DNA of 45,270 nt from Protofrankia sp. CiT1 (GCF_917627385.1 NZ_CAKJTL010000107.1:1-45270); one strand, 5' to 3'; counted from the first letter of the stretch, positions 8,957 through 16,855 are shown. Numbers and translations are program-made. The notes: generated from the sequence alone by a model not told the origin.

Positions 8957-9568
8957 AGGGGACGACCGGAACCCTTCGGACTGCCTTCGTGCGGCTCCCT
9001 CTCCGTCGGCGGTGACGAACCTCCTGTCCGGCCCCAGCGCCGACCGGGCCTGGCCTCGGGTAGCCGCGGATGCGCGAGCGCCCCACGGCCACCGGCCGGT
9101 CTGCCGACGGGGAAGGCGCTGACGCAGCCGCCTCACGAGTGGACGACATGGACCGTACCGGCCCTGGCTCCGCTTGTGTCAACAGGGCGTTCCAGCTGCG
9201 TCTATTTCCTGTTTCCCGGATCAAGGACACCGTCGCCGCGAACCAGCGGCGCACCGATCCCATGGAGCGGCCGGACCTGCCGTGACCTGGATGCACGACC
9301 CGCGCATCAGCGGATGAACATATCCACAACCAATTAACTACTGGACGCAACAAAAACATTTCCCCGCCGCCAGTCGCTCAGTATTCTCAATCATTCTCAA
9401 TATTTCATCACGGCACTCCGTCATGACGCCCCATTGCGACGCCTTAGAGCGCCCCTCGCCCGCCCTCGCCCAGGCGCGGCCGCCGCGCATGAAACACGAA
9501 GACACGCAGAGCATTCATTCGTGCGCAGCGCGTAGTAGTGTTCAGTCACTGTCCCAGCCGGACCCAAG
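8957..9568. other. Non-coding stretch upstream of the SMR transporter gene
   Basis: No convincing gene was seen: open frames here are short and have the arginine/proline/serine bias of shadow frames. The part at about 9300-9420 is strikingly AT-rich for this genome and carries ATTCTCAAT twice (9383-9391 and 9393-9401), exactly one helical turn apart. It probably contains the promoter and a regulator site for the SMR gene. Confidence 0.5.
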
Positions 9569-9625
9569 CCGCGGGACAACGCTTTCCCGCGGATCGACGG
9601 ATTCCACCAGCCCGAATCCTCGATC
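9569..9625 (+). promoter_or_regulatory. Two strong back-to-back hairpins in the SMR leader
   Basis: Hairpin 1 has an 8-bp perfect stem CCGCGGGA/TCCCGCGG (9569-9576 with 9585-9592) and the loop CAACGCTT. Hairpin 2 has 12 paired bases, GATCGA plus GGATTC with GAATCC plus TCGATC, one bulged C (9598) and a 9-base loop (9605-9613). The two share G9592, so they may compete slightly. They end 30 bases before the start codon. SMR exporters are often under guanidine riboswitches; no clear match to those consensus cores could be made by eye. Confidence 0.5.
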
Positions 9626-9654
9626 ACCTCACGTAAGGACTCCTGGGAACAGCC

Positions 9655-10134
9655 ATGACCATCACCGACATCGCCCCTGGCGCCCGCCCCGAGAAAAAAC
9701 GCGATCACACCCCAAGGACACTGATGACCTGGCTGGCACTGTTGGCCGCGATAGCCTGCGACGTGGCCGCCACGTATGCCCTCGCGGCCTCCCACGGATT
9801 TCGCAACCCGCTGCCCACGATGCTCGCCGTGGTCGGATTCCTCCTGGCCACCTACCTCTTCGCGGTCGCCCTCACCGGACTGAGCCCGAGCATCTCCTAT
9901 GCCGCTTTCGGCGCGCTCGGCACCGCGGCGGTCGCTGTCATCGGCATCCTCATCGGCGCGGAGACCACGAACTGGATCAAAATCGGATCCCTCACCTTGA
10001 TTATCATCGGCGTGGTGATGCTGCCTCTTGCCGACCGCCAGCACGGTGGCCGCCAGCACGGTGACCACCGGGAAGCCAGCCACGGCGAGACAGGCCTCGG
10101 GCGATCCGCGGGCGATCCGGTCCCGCACTCATAG
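9655..10134 (+). CDS. Small multidrug resistance (SMR)-family transporter with Asp in place of the key Glu
   Basis: A 159-residue protein with four membrane segments (about residues 25-46, 54-76, 82-103, 108-126), the SMR plan, plus an N-terminal hydrophilic 24 residues and a histidine-rich C-terminal tail. SMR dimers exchange protons for cationic drugs or guanidinium through a conserved glutamate in the first helix. Here the matching place, in ACDVAATYAL, is Asp36. GGGAA six bases before ATG 9655 supports the start. The gene appears monocistronic: a structured leader precedes it and a 17-bp inverted repeat follows. Alternatives are an SMR-like protein with altered substrate or a DMT-superfamily relative. 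Confidence 0.8.
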   Translation: MTITDIAPGARPEKKRDHTPRTLMTWLALLAAIACDVAATYALAASHGFRNPLPTMLAVVGFLLATYLFAVALTGLSPSISYAAFGALGTAAVAVIGILIGAETTNWIKIGSLTLIIIGVVMLPLADRQHGGRQHGDHREASHGETGLGRSAGDPVPHS

Positions 10135-10165
10135 GCAACGCCCATCCTCATAGGCAACGCCCATC
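10128..10165. repeat. Perfect tandem duplication of 19 bp
   Basis: CTCATAGGCAACGCCCATC occurs at 10128-10146 and again directly at 10147-10165. The first copy contains the TAG stop of the SMR gene; the second runs into the following inverted repeat. It looks like a recent slippage duplication. Confidence 0.8.
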
Positions 10166-10201
10166 CACAGTCATGCCCAGCTGACATGACTGTGGATGGG
10201 C
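10159..10201. terminator. 17-bp perfect inverted repeat between SMR and lnt-ppm genes
   Basis: Arms 10159-10175 and 10185-10201 are perfectly complementary, with a 9-base loop CCCAGCTGA. There is no T-tract, as is common for actinobacterial terminators. An upstream possible ATG of the lnt-ppm gene lies within the 3' arm, an argument for the later GTG start. Confidence 0.65.
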
Positions 10202-10252
10202 AATCCGCCGACCCCGTCGATTCCCCGCGCGGCGGTGGCCGACACTGGGACT

Positions 10253-12826
10253 GTGACAACCCAGGACACGCTGACCGTGGGTCGCAGTGCCGGCGCATCG
10301 CAACCAGGCGATCCAGCCGATGCGGTCCGCCCTGGCGGGGATTCCCGGGCGGCCCGCCAGGCCGGCGCCCGGGCCCGTCGACTGACTCGGCCGTTGCTCG
10401 CCGTCACAGCCGGAATCGCGTTGTACCTGGCATTCCCTCCGGTGGGGATCTGGCCGTTGGCCCCGGTTTCGGTAGCCGTCATCACCCTGCTGGCGCGCGG
10501 CGTGCCACTGCGGCGCTCGGCCGGTCTGGGCATGCTGTTCAGCCTCGCCTTCATGCTGTCCATGCTGCGCTTTGTCATGTTCGTCGGCCTGGACGGCTGG
10601 ATAGTCCTCTCGATCGGGGAAGCCGCCCTGCTCGCCCTGATAGCGCCCGCGACCACGCTGGTCATGCGGGTGCGTGGCTGGCCGTTGTGGGTCGCCGCGG
10701 TGTGGGTCGGCCAGGAGGCACTACGCGGACGCGTGCCGTTCGGCGGCTTCCCGTGGGGGAAGCTGGCCTTCACTCAGGCGGACACACCACTGACACCGCT
10801 GGCGGCGCTGGGGGGCTCCCCGCTGGTGACCGCCGCTGTCGCGGGCTCCGGCGCGCTGCTCGCCGCCGCGGTCCTCGCACTGAGCCCGGTGGGCGCGCTG
10901 GGCTCACCGGGCACGGGTACGCCCGCCGCCGGCCGCGGGCGTACCCGTCGGGCCGCGGCCCTGGCCTGGCCGCTGGGTGCCGCCGTGGCCATGACGGCGG
11001 CCGGTCTCGCCGTGCCGCTGCCGACCTCCGCGCAGGCCGGCAGCGCACAGGTGGCGGCGATCCAGGGCAACGTGCCACGGGCCGGTGGCCTGGAGGCGCT
11101 CGGGCGCATGTTCCAGGTGACCGCCAACCACATGACGGCGACCGAACGCCTCGGCACGGACGTTACCGCGGGACGCGTTCCGCATCCGGACCTCGTTCTG
11201 TGGCCGGAGAACTCCTCGGACGTCGACCCGTTCGTGGATCCCCGCGCCGCCGCCATGCTCGACCGCGCGGCGCGGGCAGTGGGCGCCCCCCTCCTCGTCG
11301 GCGCGGTACTTGACGGGCCGGGCACGGGGAAGGTGCGCAACGCGGGTCTGGGCTGGAGCGGCGATGGCTGGACCGGCCAGATCTACGTCAAGCAGCATCC
11401 GGTGCCGTTCGCGGAGTACCTGCCGGGCCGGGCCGTCCTGGAGAAGCTCGTCAAGCGGTTCGCCACCGAACTGCCGGATGACTTTGTGCACGGCAGCAAC
11501 GTCGGGAGTCTCCACATCGGCACAGTCACGATCGGTGACGTCATCTGCTTCGAAGTAGCATATGACGGTCTTGTCCGCGATACCGTCAACGCGGGCGCGC
11601 AGCTGTTGGTGGTACAGACCAACAACGCCTCATTCGGGCGCAAAGGCGAAAGCGAGCAACAACTGGCAATGACCCGGATGCGAGCGGTAGAGCATGGACG
11701 AGCGGCGGTCCAGGTATCCACCAGCGGCCAGAGCGCGCTCATCGAGCCCGACGGCCGGGTCATCGCACAGTCCGGCCTGTACGAGACCGCTGTCCTGACC
11801 GCATCGCTCCCGCTACGCACCAGCCGAACGCTCGCGGACCGCGTCGGCGCGGCCCCGGAGATTCTACTAGTGATTCTTGGACTACTCGCTGTAACGTTCG
11901 GCCTGCGGGCAGGGAAGTCCTCCCGCGAGCGGGGCGGGGCAGGCCGCGAGACCGCCGGCGAGGCCGCCGGCGACACTGAAAGGAGCCGCGTGGACGACGA
12001 GCGCGTTCTCGTGTGTGTTCCGACCTACAACGAGCGCGAGAACCTTCACAACACGGTCATCCGGCTGCGCGCGGCCAACCCGGACGTGGACCTGCTGGTC
12101 ATCGACGACGCGAGCCCGGACGGCACCGGGGAGATCGCCGATGGGATCGCGGCGAGCGATCCGCGCGTCCACGTTCTGCACCGGGCCGCCAAAAACGGCC
12201 TCGGCACCGCCTACGTGGCCGGTTTCGACTGGGGTCTTCGACAGGGCTACGACATTCTGGTCGAGATGGACGCCGACGGCTCCCATCAGCCCGAGGAACT
12301 CCCACGCCTGCTCGCGGCCCTGCGTGACGCCGATCTGGTGATCGGCTCCCGCTGGGTGACCGGGGGAGAGGTACGCAACTGGCCACGGTCACGCCTGCTG
12401 CTCTCACGCGGGGCGAACGCGTACGTGCGGGCCGCCCTCGGCATGCCGCTTGCGGACGCCACCGCTGGTTTCCGGGCCTACCGGGCGCGTGTCCTGAAAA
12501 GCCGTGACCTGCAGCAGGTGGCGTCACAGGGATACTGCTTCCAGGTAGATCTCACCTGGCAGGCGTGGCGGTCAGGCTTCCGGGTCCTGGAGATCCCGAT
12601 CACTTTTGTCGAACGCGAACACGGACGATCGAAGATGAGCCGCGCGATCGTGGCGGAAGCCCTGTGGCGGGTCACCTGGTGGGCACTGACAACCCGTCAC
12701 GATCGGCAGGCCACACCCGGCGGCGGCCACCTAGCCACCGGGGGGCACATCGGCAAGGAAGGCGGGTACGTTCCCCTGGCCCGCGCAGAGGCCGCGGACC
12801 GGTCCGCGACGGGCGTGTCCCCGTGA
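10253..12826 (+). CDS. Apolipoprotein N-acyltransferase fused to polyprenol monophosphomannose synthase (Lnt-Ppm)
   Basis: An 857-residue bifunctional protein. The N-terminal part (to about residue 550) is Lnt: several membrane helices, then a nitrilase domain with the catalytic triad Glu319 (WPENSSD), Lys380 (YVKQHPVPF) and Cys432 (VICFE); it adds the third acyl chain to lipoproteins. The C-terminal part (about 580-857) is a GT-A glycosyltransferase of the Ppm/dolichol-phosphate-mannose synthase type (VPTYNERENL, VIDDASPDGTG, EMDADGSHQPEE), which makes mannosyl-phospho-polyprenol for lipoglycans and protein mannosylation. M. tuberculosis Ppm1 has the same fusion. GTG 10253 is chosen as start because the alternative ATG lies in a hairpin. 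GTG 11990, preceded by AAAGGAG, could start a separate 278-residue Ppm. Confidence 0.93.
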   Translation: MTTQDTLTVGRSAGASQPGDPADAVRPGGDSRAARQAGARARRLTRPLLAVTAGIALYLAFPPVGIWPLAPVSVAVITLLARGVPLRRSAGLGMLFSLAFMLSMLRFVMFVGLDGWIVLSIGEAALLALIAPATTLVMRVRGWPLWVAAVWVGQEALRGRVPFGGFPWGKLAFTQADTPLTPLAALGGSPLVTAAVAGSGALLAAAVLALSPVGALGSPGTGTPAAGRGRTRRAAALAWPLGAAVAMTAAGLAVPLPTSAQAGSAQVAAIQGNVPRAGGLEALGRMFQVTANHMTATERLGTDVTAGRVPHPDLVLWPENSSDVDPFVDPRAAAMLDRAARAVGAPLLVGAVLDGPGTGKVRNAGLGWSGDGWTGQIYVKQHPVPFAEYLPGRAVLEKLVKRFATELPDDFVHGSNVGSLHIGTVTIGDVICFEVAYDGLVRDTVNAGAQLLVVQTNNASFGRKGESEQQLAMTRMRAVEHGRAAVQVSTSGQSALIEPDGRVIAQSGLYETAVLTASLPLRTSRTLADRVGAAPEILLVILGLLAVTFGLRAGKSSRERGGAGRETAGEAAGDTERSRVDDERVLVCVPTYNERENLHNTVIRLRAANPDVDLLVIDDASPDGTGEIADGIAASDPRVHVLHRAAKNGLGTAYVAGFDWGLRQGYDILVEMDADGSHQPEELPRLLAALRDADLVIGSRWVTGGEVRNWPRSRLLLSRGANAYVRAALGMPLADATAGFRAYRARVLKSRDLQQVASQGYCFQVDLTWQAWRSGFRVLEIPITFVEREHGRSKMSRAIVAEALWRVTWWALTTRHDRQATPGGGHLATGGHIGKEGGYVPLARAEAADRSATGVSP

Positions 12827-12856
12827 GCCGATTTCTCGTGAGCCGGTGAACATGCG

Positions 12857-12889
12857 TGTGGCCGACCGGATCCACCCCGGTCGGCCACA
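12857..12889. terminator. Bidirectional terminator between lnt-ppm and rbpA
   Basis: A perfect 13-bp stem, TGTGGCCGACCGG (12857-12869) with CCGGTCGGCCACA (12877-12889), and a 7-base loop. It sits between two convergent genes. Confidence 0.75.
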
Positions 12890-12939
12890 TCGTCCGCACA
12901 CTGCTGCCGGCCGCCGCCGCCACGAAGACGAAACTCGCG

Positions 12940-13290
12940 TCAGGCGGAGCGGCGATCCTGACCGGTGCCCCGCAGAACCGCAAGCCGCTCGGCCAGAACC
13001 TCCTCGAGATCATCGGTGGTACGCCGCTCCATGAGCATGTCCCAATGGGTACGTGGGGGCTTGCTCTTCTTCGGCTCCGGGACCTCGCCGTTGACGATGA
13101 CCGACCCGGCACCACACACACGGCACTCCCAGACCGCCGGGACCTCGGCCTCGGCAGCGAAGGGCATAGTGAACTGGTGGCCGTTCGGGCAGTCGTAGGA
13201 CGCGGTCTGGCGTGGCGCGAGTTCGGTGCTGCGATCCGTCTCGTAGGACACTGCACCTAGCCGGCTGCCTCGCAGGATGCGCTCGCCCAT
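12940..13290 (-). CDS. rbpA: RNA polymerase-binding protein RbpA
   Basis: A 116-residue protein matching RbpA along its length. After a variable N-terminus come the zinc-site elements CPNGH and CRVCG (about residues 34-60), the basic linker PEPKKSKPPRTHWDML and the sigma-interacting C-terminal segment rich in ERRTTDDLEEVLAERL. RbpA binds core polymerase and principal sigma factors and stabilises open complexes; it also affects rifampicin tolerance. GGGAGGG six bases before the ATG is a clear ribosome site. A sigma-R-like promoter lies about 50 bases upstream of the start, in keeping with known control of rbpA by disulfide stress in Streptomyces. Confidence 0.96.
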   Translation of the reverse strand: MGERILRGSRLGAVSYETDRSTELAPRQTASYDCPNGHQFTMPFAAEAEVPAVWECRVCGAGSVIVNGEVPEPKKSKPPRTHWDMLMERRTTDDLEEVLAERLAVLRGTGQDRRSA

Positions 13291-13337
13291 AAAAAACCCT
13301 CCCGAGCGTCGGTACCAGTGAGGAACTCAGAATCACC

Positions 13338-13364
13338 AACGCACAGGCTCTGTTGGACGTTCCC
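13338..13364 (-). promoter_or_regulatory. Sigma-R-type promoter of rbpA
   Basis: On the minus strand GGGAAC (13364-13359) is followed after exactly 18 bases by GTT (13340-13338). This matches the Streptomyces sigma-R pattern GGGAAY-N18-GTT. rbpA is a known sigma-R target in S. coelicolor, so the placement is convincing. Confidence 0.75.
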
Positions 13365-13390
13365 ATGAGGACAAGGCTGGTAACGAGATC

Positions 13391-13846
13391 GTGCTCACAC
13401 TATGTAGAAGAACGATCGCCATAACACCCATTTCCGCCACGCACAGTCTGCGCGTCGGTCTGATCGGTGTCACCAGATGCGCAATCAGTGTCGGTTTGCT
13501 GACACATCCAGCCGGATTCGCCCGGATCACCGGGATAGACCGGGTAACCGCCGGACGGACTGCGTGGATAACCCGCGTGGCGGCTGTCCGTGAACTGGCT
13601 CTCAGCGCCGGGCTGCTGACCGCGTTCACCCGGCGGGAAGCCAACCAGGTTCGGGGCTGGCTATGGGTGGGAATGCTCGTCGACGCGGCCGACGCGGCGA
13701 TATTGATCACTTCCGGGGCTCGCCGCGAGATCGCTCCGCTGCCAGCGGCGGTGGCGGTGGCGACAGCGGTGTGTGGCCTTGCCGGCGCAGCCCCGGTTGC
13801 CGTGCCGGTGCGCTGGAACAAAGCCGAAACATCAGACGTCACATAG
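13391..13846 (+). CDS. Small hydrophobic membrane protein of unknown function
   Basis: A 151-residue protein with three or four hydrophobic stretches; the second half (GWLWVGMLVDAADAAILI and the later alanine/valine-rich stretch) is the clearest membrane part. The pattern of arginine-rich entries and a D-x-x-D in a helix resembles small membrane proteins of the DUF4267 sort, but the family is not certain. The start is GTG 13391 without a clear ribosome site. The frame opposite (13333-14034, minus) runs into msrB and has shadow-type composition. It lies between rbpA and msrB, diverging from rbpA, and may be cotranscribed with msrB (72-bp gap). Confidence 0.55.
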   Translation: MLTLCRRTIAITPISATHSLRVGLIGVTRCAISVGLLTHPAGFARITGIDRVTAGRTAWITRVAAVRELALSAGLLTAFTRREANQVRGWLWVGMLVDAADAAILITSGARREIAPLPAAVAVATAVCGLAGAAPVAVPVRWNKAETSDVT

Positions 13847-13918
13847 CGGAGAACAGCGTGCGCGAAGACCCCGACGCGCCGGCCGGCGAGGTCCGGCACT
13901 AATAGCAGGGAGAGCATC

Positions 13919-14323
13919 GTGACAGCGGAGCAGGTCGTGAAGAGTGACGAGGAGTGGCGCAGGGAGCTTGCGCCGGAGCGGTACGCGGTACTGCGTGACG
14001 CAGCGACCGAACCGCCCTTCACCGGTGCATACACCTACAGCAAGGAAACGGGAATCTACCGGTGCGGCGCCTGTGGCAACGCGCTGTTCGACTCAGCCAC
14101 GAAGTACGACTCCGGCTCGGGGTGGCCGAGTTTCTTCCAGCCCGCCGTGGCCGAGGCGGTAGAGCTGGTGGAGGACACGTCACATGGCATGATCCGGACA
14201 GAAGTCCGATGCCGGCGCTGTGGGTCACATCTCGGGCATGTGTTCGACGACGGTCCGGAACCGACCGGCCAACGGTACTGCATGAACTCACTCGCACTTG
14301 ACCTTGACCCATCGGCCCGGTAG
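13919..14323 (+). CDS. msrB: Peptide-methionine (R)-S-oxide reductase MsrB
   Basis: A 134-residue complete MsrB. The zinc cysteines are CGAC (Cys49, Cys52) and CRRC (Cys98, Cys101), and the catalytic cysteine is Cys121 in RYCMNS. The enzyme reduces methionine-R-sulfoxide in proteins in the cytoplasm, using thioredoxin. GTG 13919 is preceded by GGGAGAG. The nearby sigma-R-type rbpA promoter makes this a small oxidative-stress neighbourhood, though no sigma-R motif was found directly before msrB. Confidence 0.96.
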   Translation: MTAEQVVKSDEEWRRELAPERYAVLRDAATEPPFTGAYTYSKETGIYRCGACGNALFDSATKYDSGSGWPSFFQPAVAEAVELVEDTSHGMIRTEVRCRRCGSHLGHVFDDGPEPTGQRYCMNSLALDLDPSAR

Positions 14324-14698
14324 CCCAACGGCCAGCGGATCCACGTAAGCCGGACGCGGGCCGAGCCCTCCCCCGGCGGGTATCCCAAGCGCCGATAATT
14401 CACATTATGTCAAGTAGAACTCGGGAGGGCACACCGGCACCCGCCCGCCGGCCTGGCGGCCACCCGGCTGTTGGGAGCCCGACCTAGATGAGCTGTATCG
14501 GTTTGGCCGACTCCGCAATATGGGGGCTCGGCGTGGATGGCCAGACTGACGCAGCCATCAAATGATCATCTTGGGCTTGTCAACGTGTCCGGCGCTGGGT
14601 TCCGCTCATGTGCCGTCCGCCTCTCCCTCCCCCAGCGTCTCCCCCGCCATCTACGGCACCGCCCATGGCGCTCCGGCCGGCGGGCTCTTTCCGTTTCC

Positions 14699-14736
14699 GT
14701 GCGTCGGTCGACCGACGGTCGGGTCGACCGACGCAC
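14699..14736. terminator. 15-bp perfect hairpin in the msrB-ligase gap
   Basis: Arms 14699-14713 and 14722-14736 are perfectly complementary, with an 8-base loop GACGGTCG. It is 375 bp past msrB, so it may be a terminator of a longer transcript or a structured element of its own. Confidence 0.5.
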
Positions 14737-15141
14737 CGGGGCACCCGCGCATCGCGCGGCGCCGCGCTGGGCCGATCGTCCCGTGTCCGGCAGAAACCGT
14801 CTAAACGCGGAGAAACAACCCTAAGAGCGCCCGGCGACCGACAACAACGCCGCGAGCTACGTGGCCCAGCCTCGTGACACCGCCCCCCTATTGCCGGTCG
14901 CTCTAAGTAGTCGCCGCCGGAAATTCGCCCAGGGCCTGCCGGTGCCAGGCGGCGTCTCGCGACGCATCAGCCTGGCATCCGACAACCCCCGAAGGACTTC
15001 CAGCGCCGGCCACTAAGCTTCCGTTCACGCTCCAATGCCGACCGGGCGCGAAAAAGGATGTGAGAAAAATCGCTCCCCGCGGGTGAAAGCGCACCTGTGT
15101 GACCCGTGACACCCAACGTACTGGTTCATCGTACGCACCAC

Positions 15142-15185
15142 AACTGATATAGCAATTGATTACAGGAATCTAGAACTGATATAGC
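15142..15185. repeat. Direct repeat pair AACTGATATAGC upstream of the ligase gene
   Basis: The 12-mer occurs at 15142-15153 and 15174-15185, 32 bp apart, about three helical turns. AT-rich sites on one DNA face suggest binding of a regulator. The second copy is 160 bp before the ligase start. Confidence 0.5.
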
Positions 15186-15346
15186 GATCCAGCAGGCTGC
15201 CGGCCATGCGACCATGGCTCTTTTCGTGTGACTGGCGGCTCATGCCTACGGAACGCCTGGCCAGGACAGCTCCCCCGAACGGCACAATAATCCTCAGACC
15301 GCGGGGCGGAGGAATCCCCGATACCGGAGAACTCATTTGCTGAACG

Positions 15347-16855
15347 TTGACAACGGTGGTGAACGTGACATCGGTGACCGAGTGGTTGTGCGTACACGCT
15401 CGCGAACAACCGGACCAGGTGTACCTCAGGGAGGCTCACGGCAACCGCTCTATCACATACGGCGAGATGCTGTCCCTTGTCCGCTGTTGGCAGGCTGATC
15501 TGGACGAACGCGGCCCACAGGCCGGGCGGCGGATCGCTATCGGTGTCTCCGACCCGCTCGACTTCGCGGTCGTCTTCCTGGCGGCAGTCACCGGCGGCCG
15601 GCAGGCTGTACCGCTTGATCCGGACTCGCCACCCGCGGAACTGGAGCGAGCGCTGCGGCACGTGCGGCCCGATCTGGTGGTGACCGACCGGCCGCTGCCG
15701 ATGCCGGCCGGGATTCGCCAGATCAGTCCACGCCTGACGGGCAAAGGACCGGCCGATGTCCATCGGCGAACCACTGCCGCTGATCCTGCTGATGAGCCGC
15801 GGGGCGGTGTCCTGCTGGTGGGTTCGGGAGCGGCGGGGCCGTTCACCGAGATCTTTCTCGCCATCGACCAGCTCGCTCATGTCGCCGCGACCATCAGCCG
15901 CCATCACCAGTTCAGCCACACCGACATCGGCTACAGCCCGTTGCCGCTGGTGCATGTCAACACACAGGTGGTGGGACTACTCGCCAGCCTGTGCGGCGGT
16001 GCGACCCTCGTGCTTGACCGGCGGTTTCGCCGTCGCGGCTTCTGGACGATGATCGCCAGACACCGGATGACCTGGATCAATGCCGTGCCGGCGATGCTGG
16101 CACTGCTGGCAAGAGATCCTCAGACCGCGCAGGCTCATGACTGCCGCGTCAGGTTCGTGCGGTCCGCCGCGGCTCCCCTGCCTGTCGAGGTATTACGGGC
16201 GTTCGAAGCGGCAACCGGTATTCCTGTGCTGGAAACGTACGGCACGATCGAGACCGGAGGTCTGATAACGGCCAATCCGCCGCATGGAACCCGTAAACCA
16301 GGATCGGTGGGCGTACCGGTCGGCAGCGAGGTCCGCGTCGTCGACCATAGCGGTACCCCGTGCTCGCCCGGTGTAGTCGGAAACATACAGGTCCGCGGCC
16401 CCGGGGTGATCCGTGCCCACACCGACAGCACCGGCCACGACAGATTCACTCACGATGGCTGGCTTGACACCGGTGACATCGGTTGCCTCGACTCGGACGG
16501 CTATCTCTTCCTGTCCGGCCGTACCGACGACGTGATCAACCGTGGTGGCGAGAAAGTGTACCCCCGTGAGGTCGAGGAGGTGCTGCTCTCCGATCCACGG
16601 GTGCGCCATGCCGCGGTCGTGAGCCGCCCGGACGCCGTTCTCGGCGAGGTGCCCGTCGCACTTGTCGTACCCGTGGACGTCCCGGATACCATGCTGCGCT
16701 ACGACTTGGCGGAACGGTGCGAGACAGGTCTTGCCAAATTCAAGCGGCCAACCAGCATCGAGATCGTCTCGGACCTTCCGGTCAGGCCGACCGACATGAT
16801 CCGGCTGGAGCGCCCGGCCGAGCCGGCCATCGGGCATACCCACGCGGCCGCGTAG
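15347..16855 (+). CDS. Degenerate AMP-binding (acyl-CoA synthetase-like) protein
   Basis: A 502-residue member of the ANL (acyl-CoA synthetase/NRPS adenylation) family. Several core motifs are intact: ETYGTIETGG (A5), GWLDTGDIGCLDSDGYLFLSGRTDD (A7-A8, here about residues 370-395) and RGGEKVYPREVEEVL. Two functional sites are not: the phosphate loop reads GSGAAGPFTE instead of TSGTTGxPK, and the C-terminal A10 lysine is replaced (LPVRPTDM where LPxTxTGK is usual). Adenylate formation is therefore doubtful; it may be a pseudoenzyme or use a preformed adenylate. The start is TTG 15347 or GTG 15356, with GGAGAA upstream. It may be cotranscribed with fchA-folD, but a hairpin at its stop argues against that. 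Confidence 0.8.
   Translation: MTTVVNVTSVTEWLCVHAREQPDQVYLREAHGNRSITYGEMLSLVRCWQADLDERGPQAGRRIAIGVSDPLDFAVVFLAAVTGGRQAVPLDPDSPPAELERALRHVRPDLVVTDRPLPMPAGIRQISPRLTGKGPADVHRRTTAADPADEPRGGVLLVGSGAAGPFTEIFLAIDQLAHVAATISRHHQFSHTDIGYSPLPLVHVNTQVVGLLASLCGGATLVLDRRFRRRGFWTMIARHRMTWINAVPAMLALLARDPQTAQAHDCRVRFVRSAAAPLPVEVLRAFEAATGIPVLETYGTIETGGLITANPPHGTRKPGSVGVPVGSEVRVVDHSGTPCSPGVVGNIQVRGPGVIRAHTDSTGHDRFTHDGWLDTGDIGCLDSDGYLFLSGRTDDVINRGGEKVYPREVEEVLLSDPRVRHAAVVSRPDAVLGEVPVALVVPVDVPDTMLRYDLAERCETGLAKFKRPTSIEIVSDLPVRPTDMIRLERPAEPAIGHTHAAA

Larger units (their letters stand above)
14324..15346. other. 1-kb non-coding stretch with several inverted and direct repeats
   Basis: No convincing gene was found; short frames at about 14537-14877 in three frames have proline/arginine/serine bias. 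It contains a strong hairpin (14699-14736), a pair of imperfect 17-bp inverted repeats 53 bp apart (14821-14837 and 14891-14907, 14 of 17 matching) and two direct repeats before the ligase gene (15142-15185). The ligase promoter should lie in the last 200 bp, which are AT-richer. Confidence 0.5.

Noticed and set aside
9541-9654. Guanidine riboswitch before the SMR gene
   Set aside because: The characteristic loops and conserved cores remembered for the three classes were not found; only generic hairpins are claimed.
13333-14034. A 233-codon leftward frame opposite the small membrane protein
   Set aside because: It overlaps the start of msrB and is Ser/Arg/Ala/Thr-rich, typical of antisense frames.
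14537-14877. Overlapping short frames of 80-95 codons in the gap after msrB
   Set aside because: All three frames are open because of high GC; none has a good ribosome site or protein-like composition.
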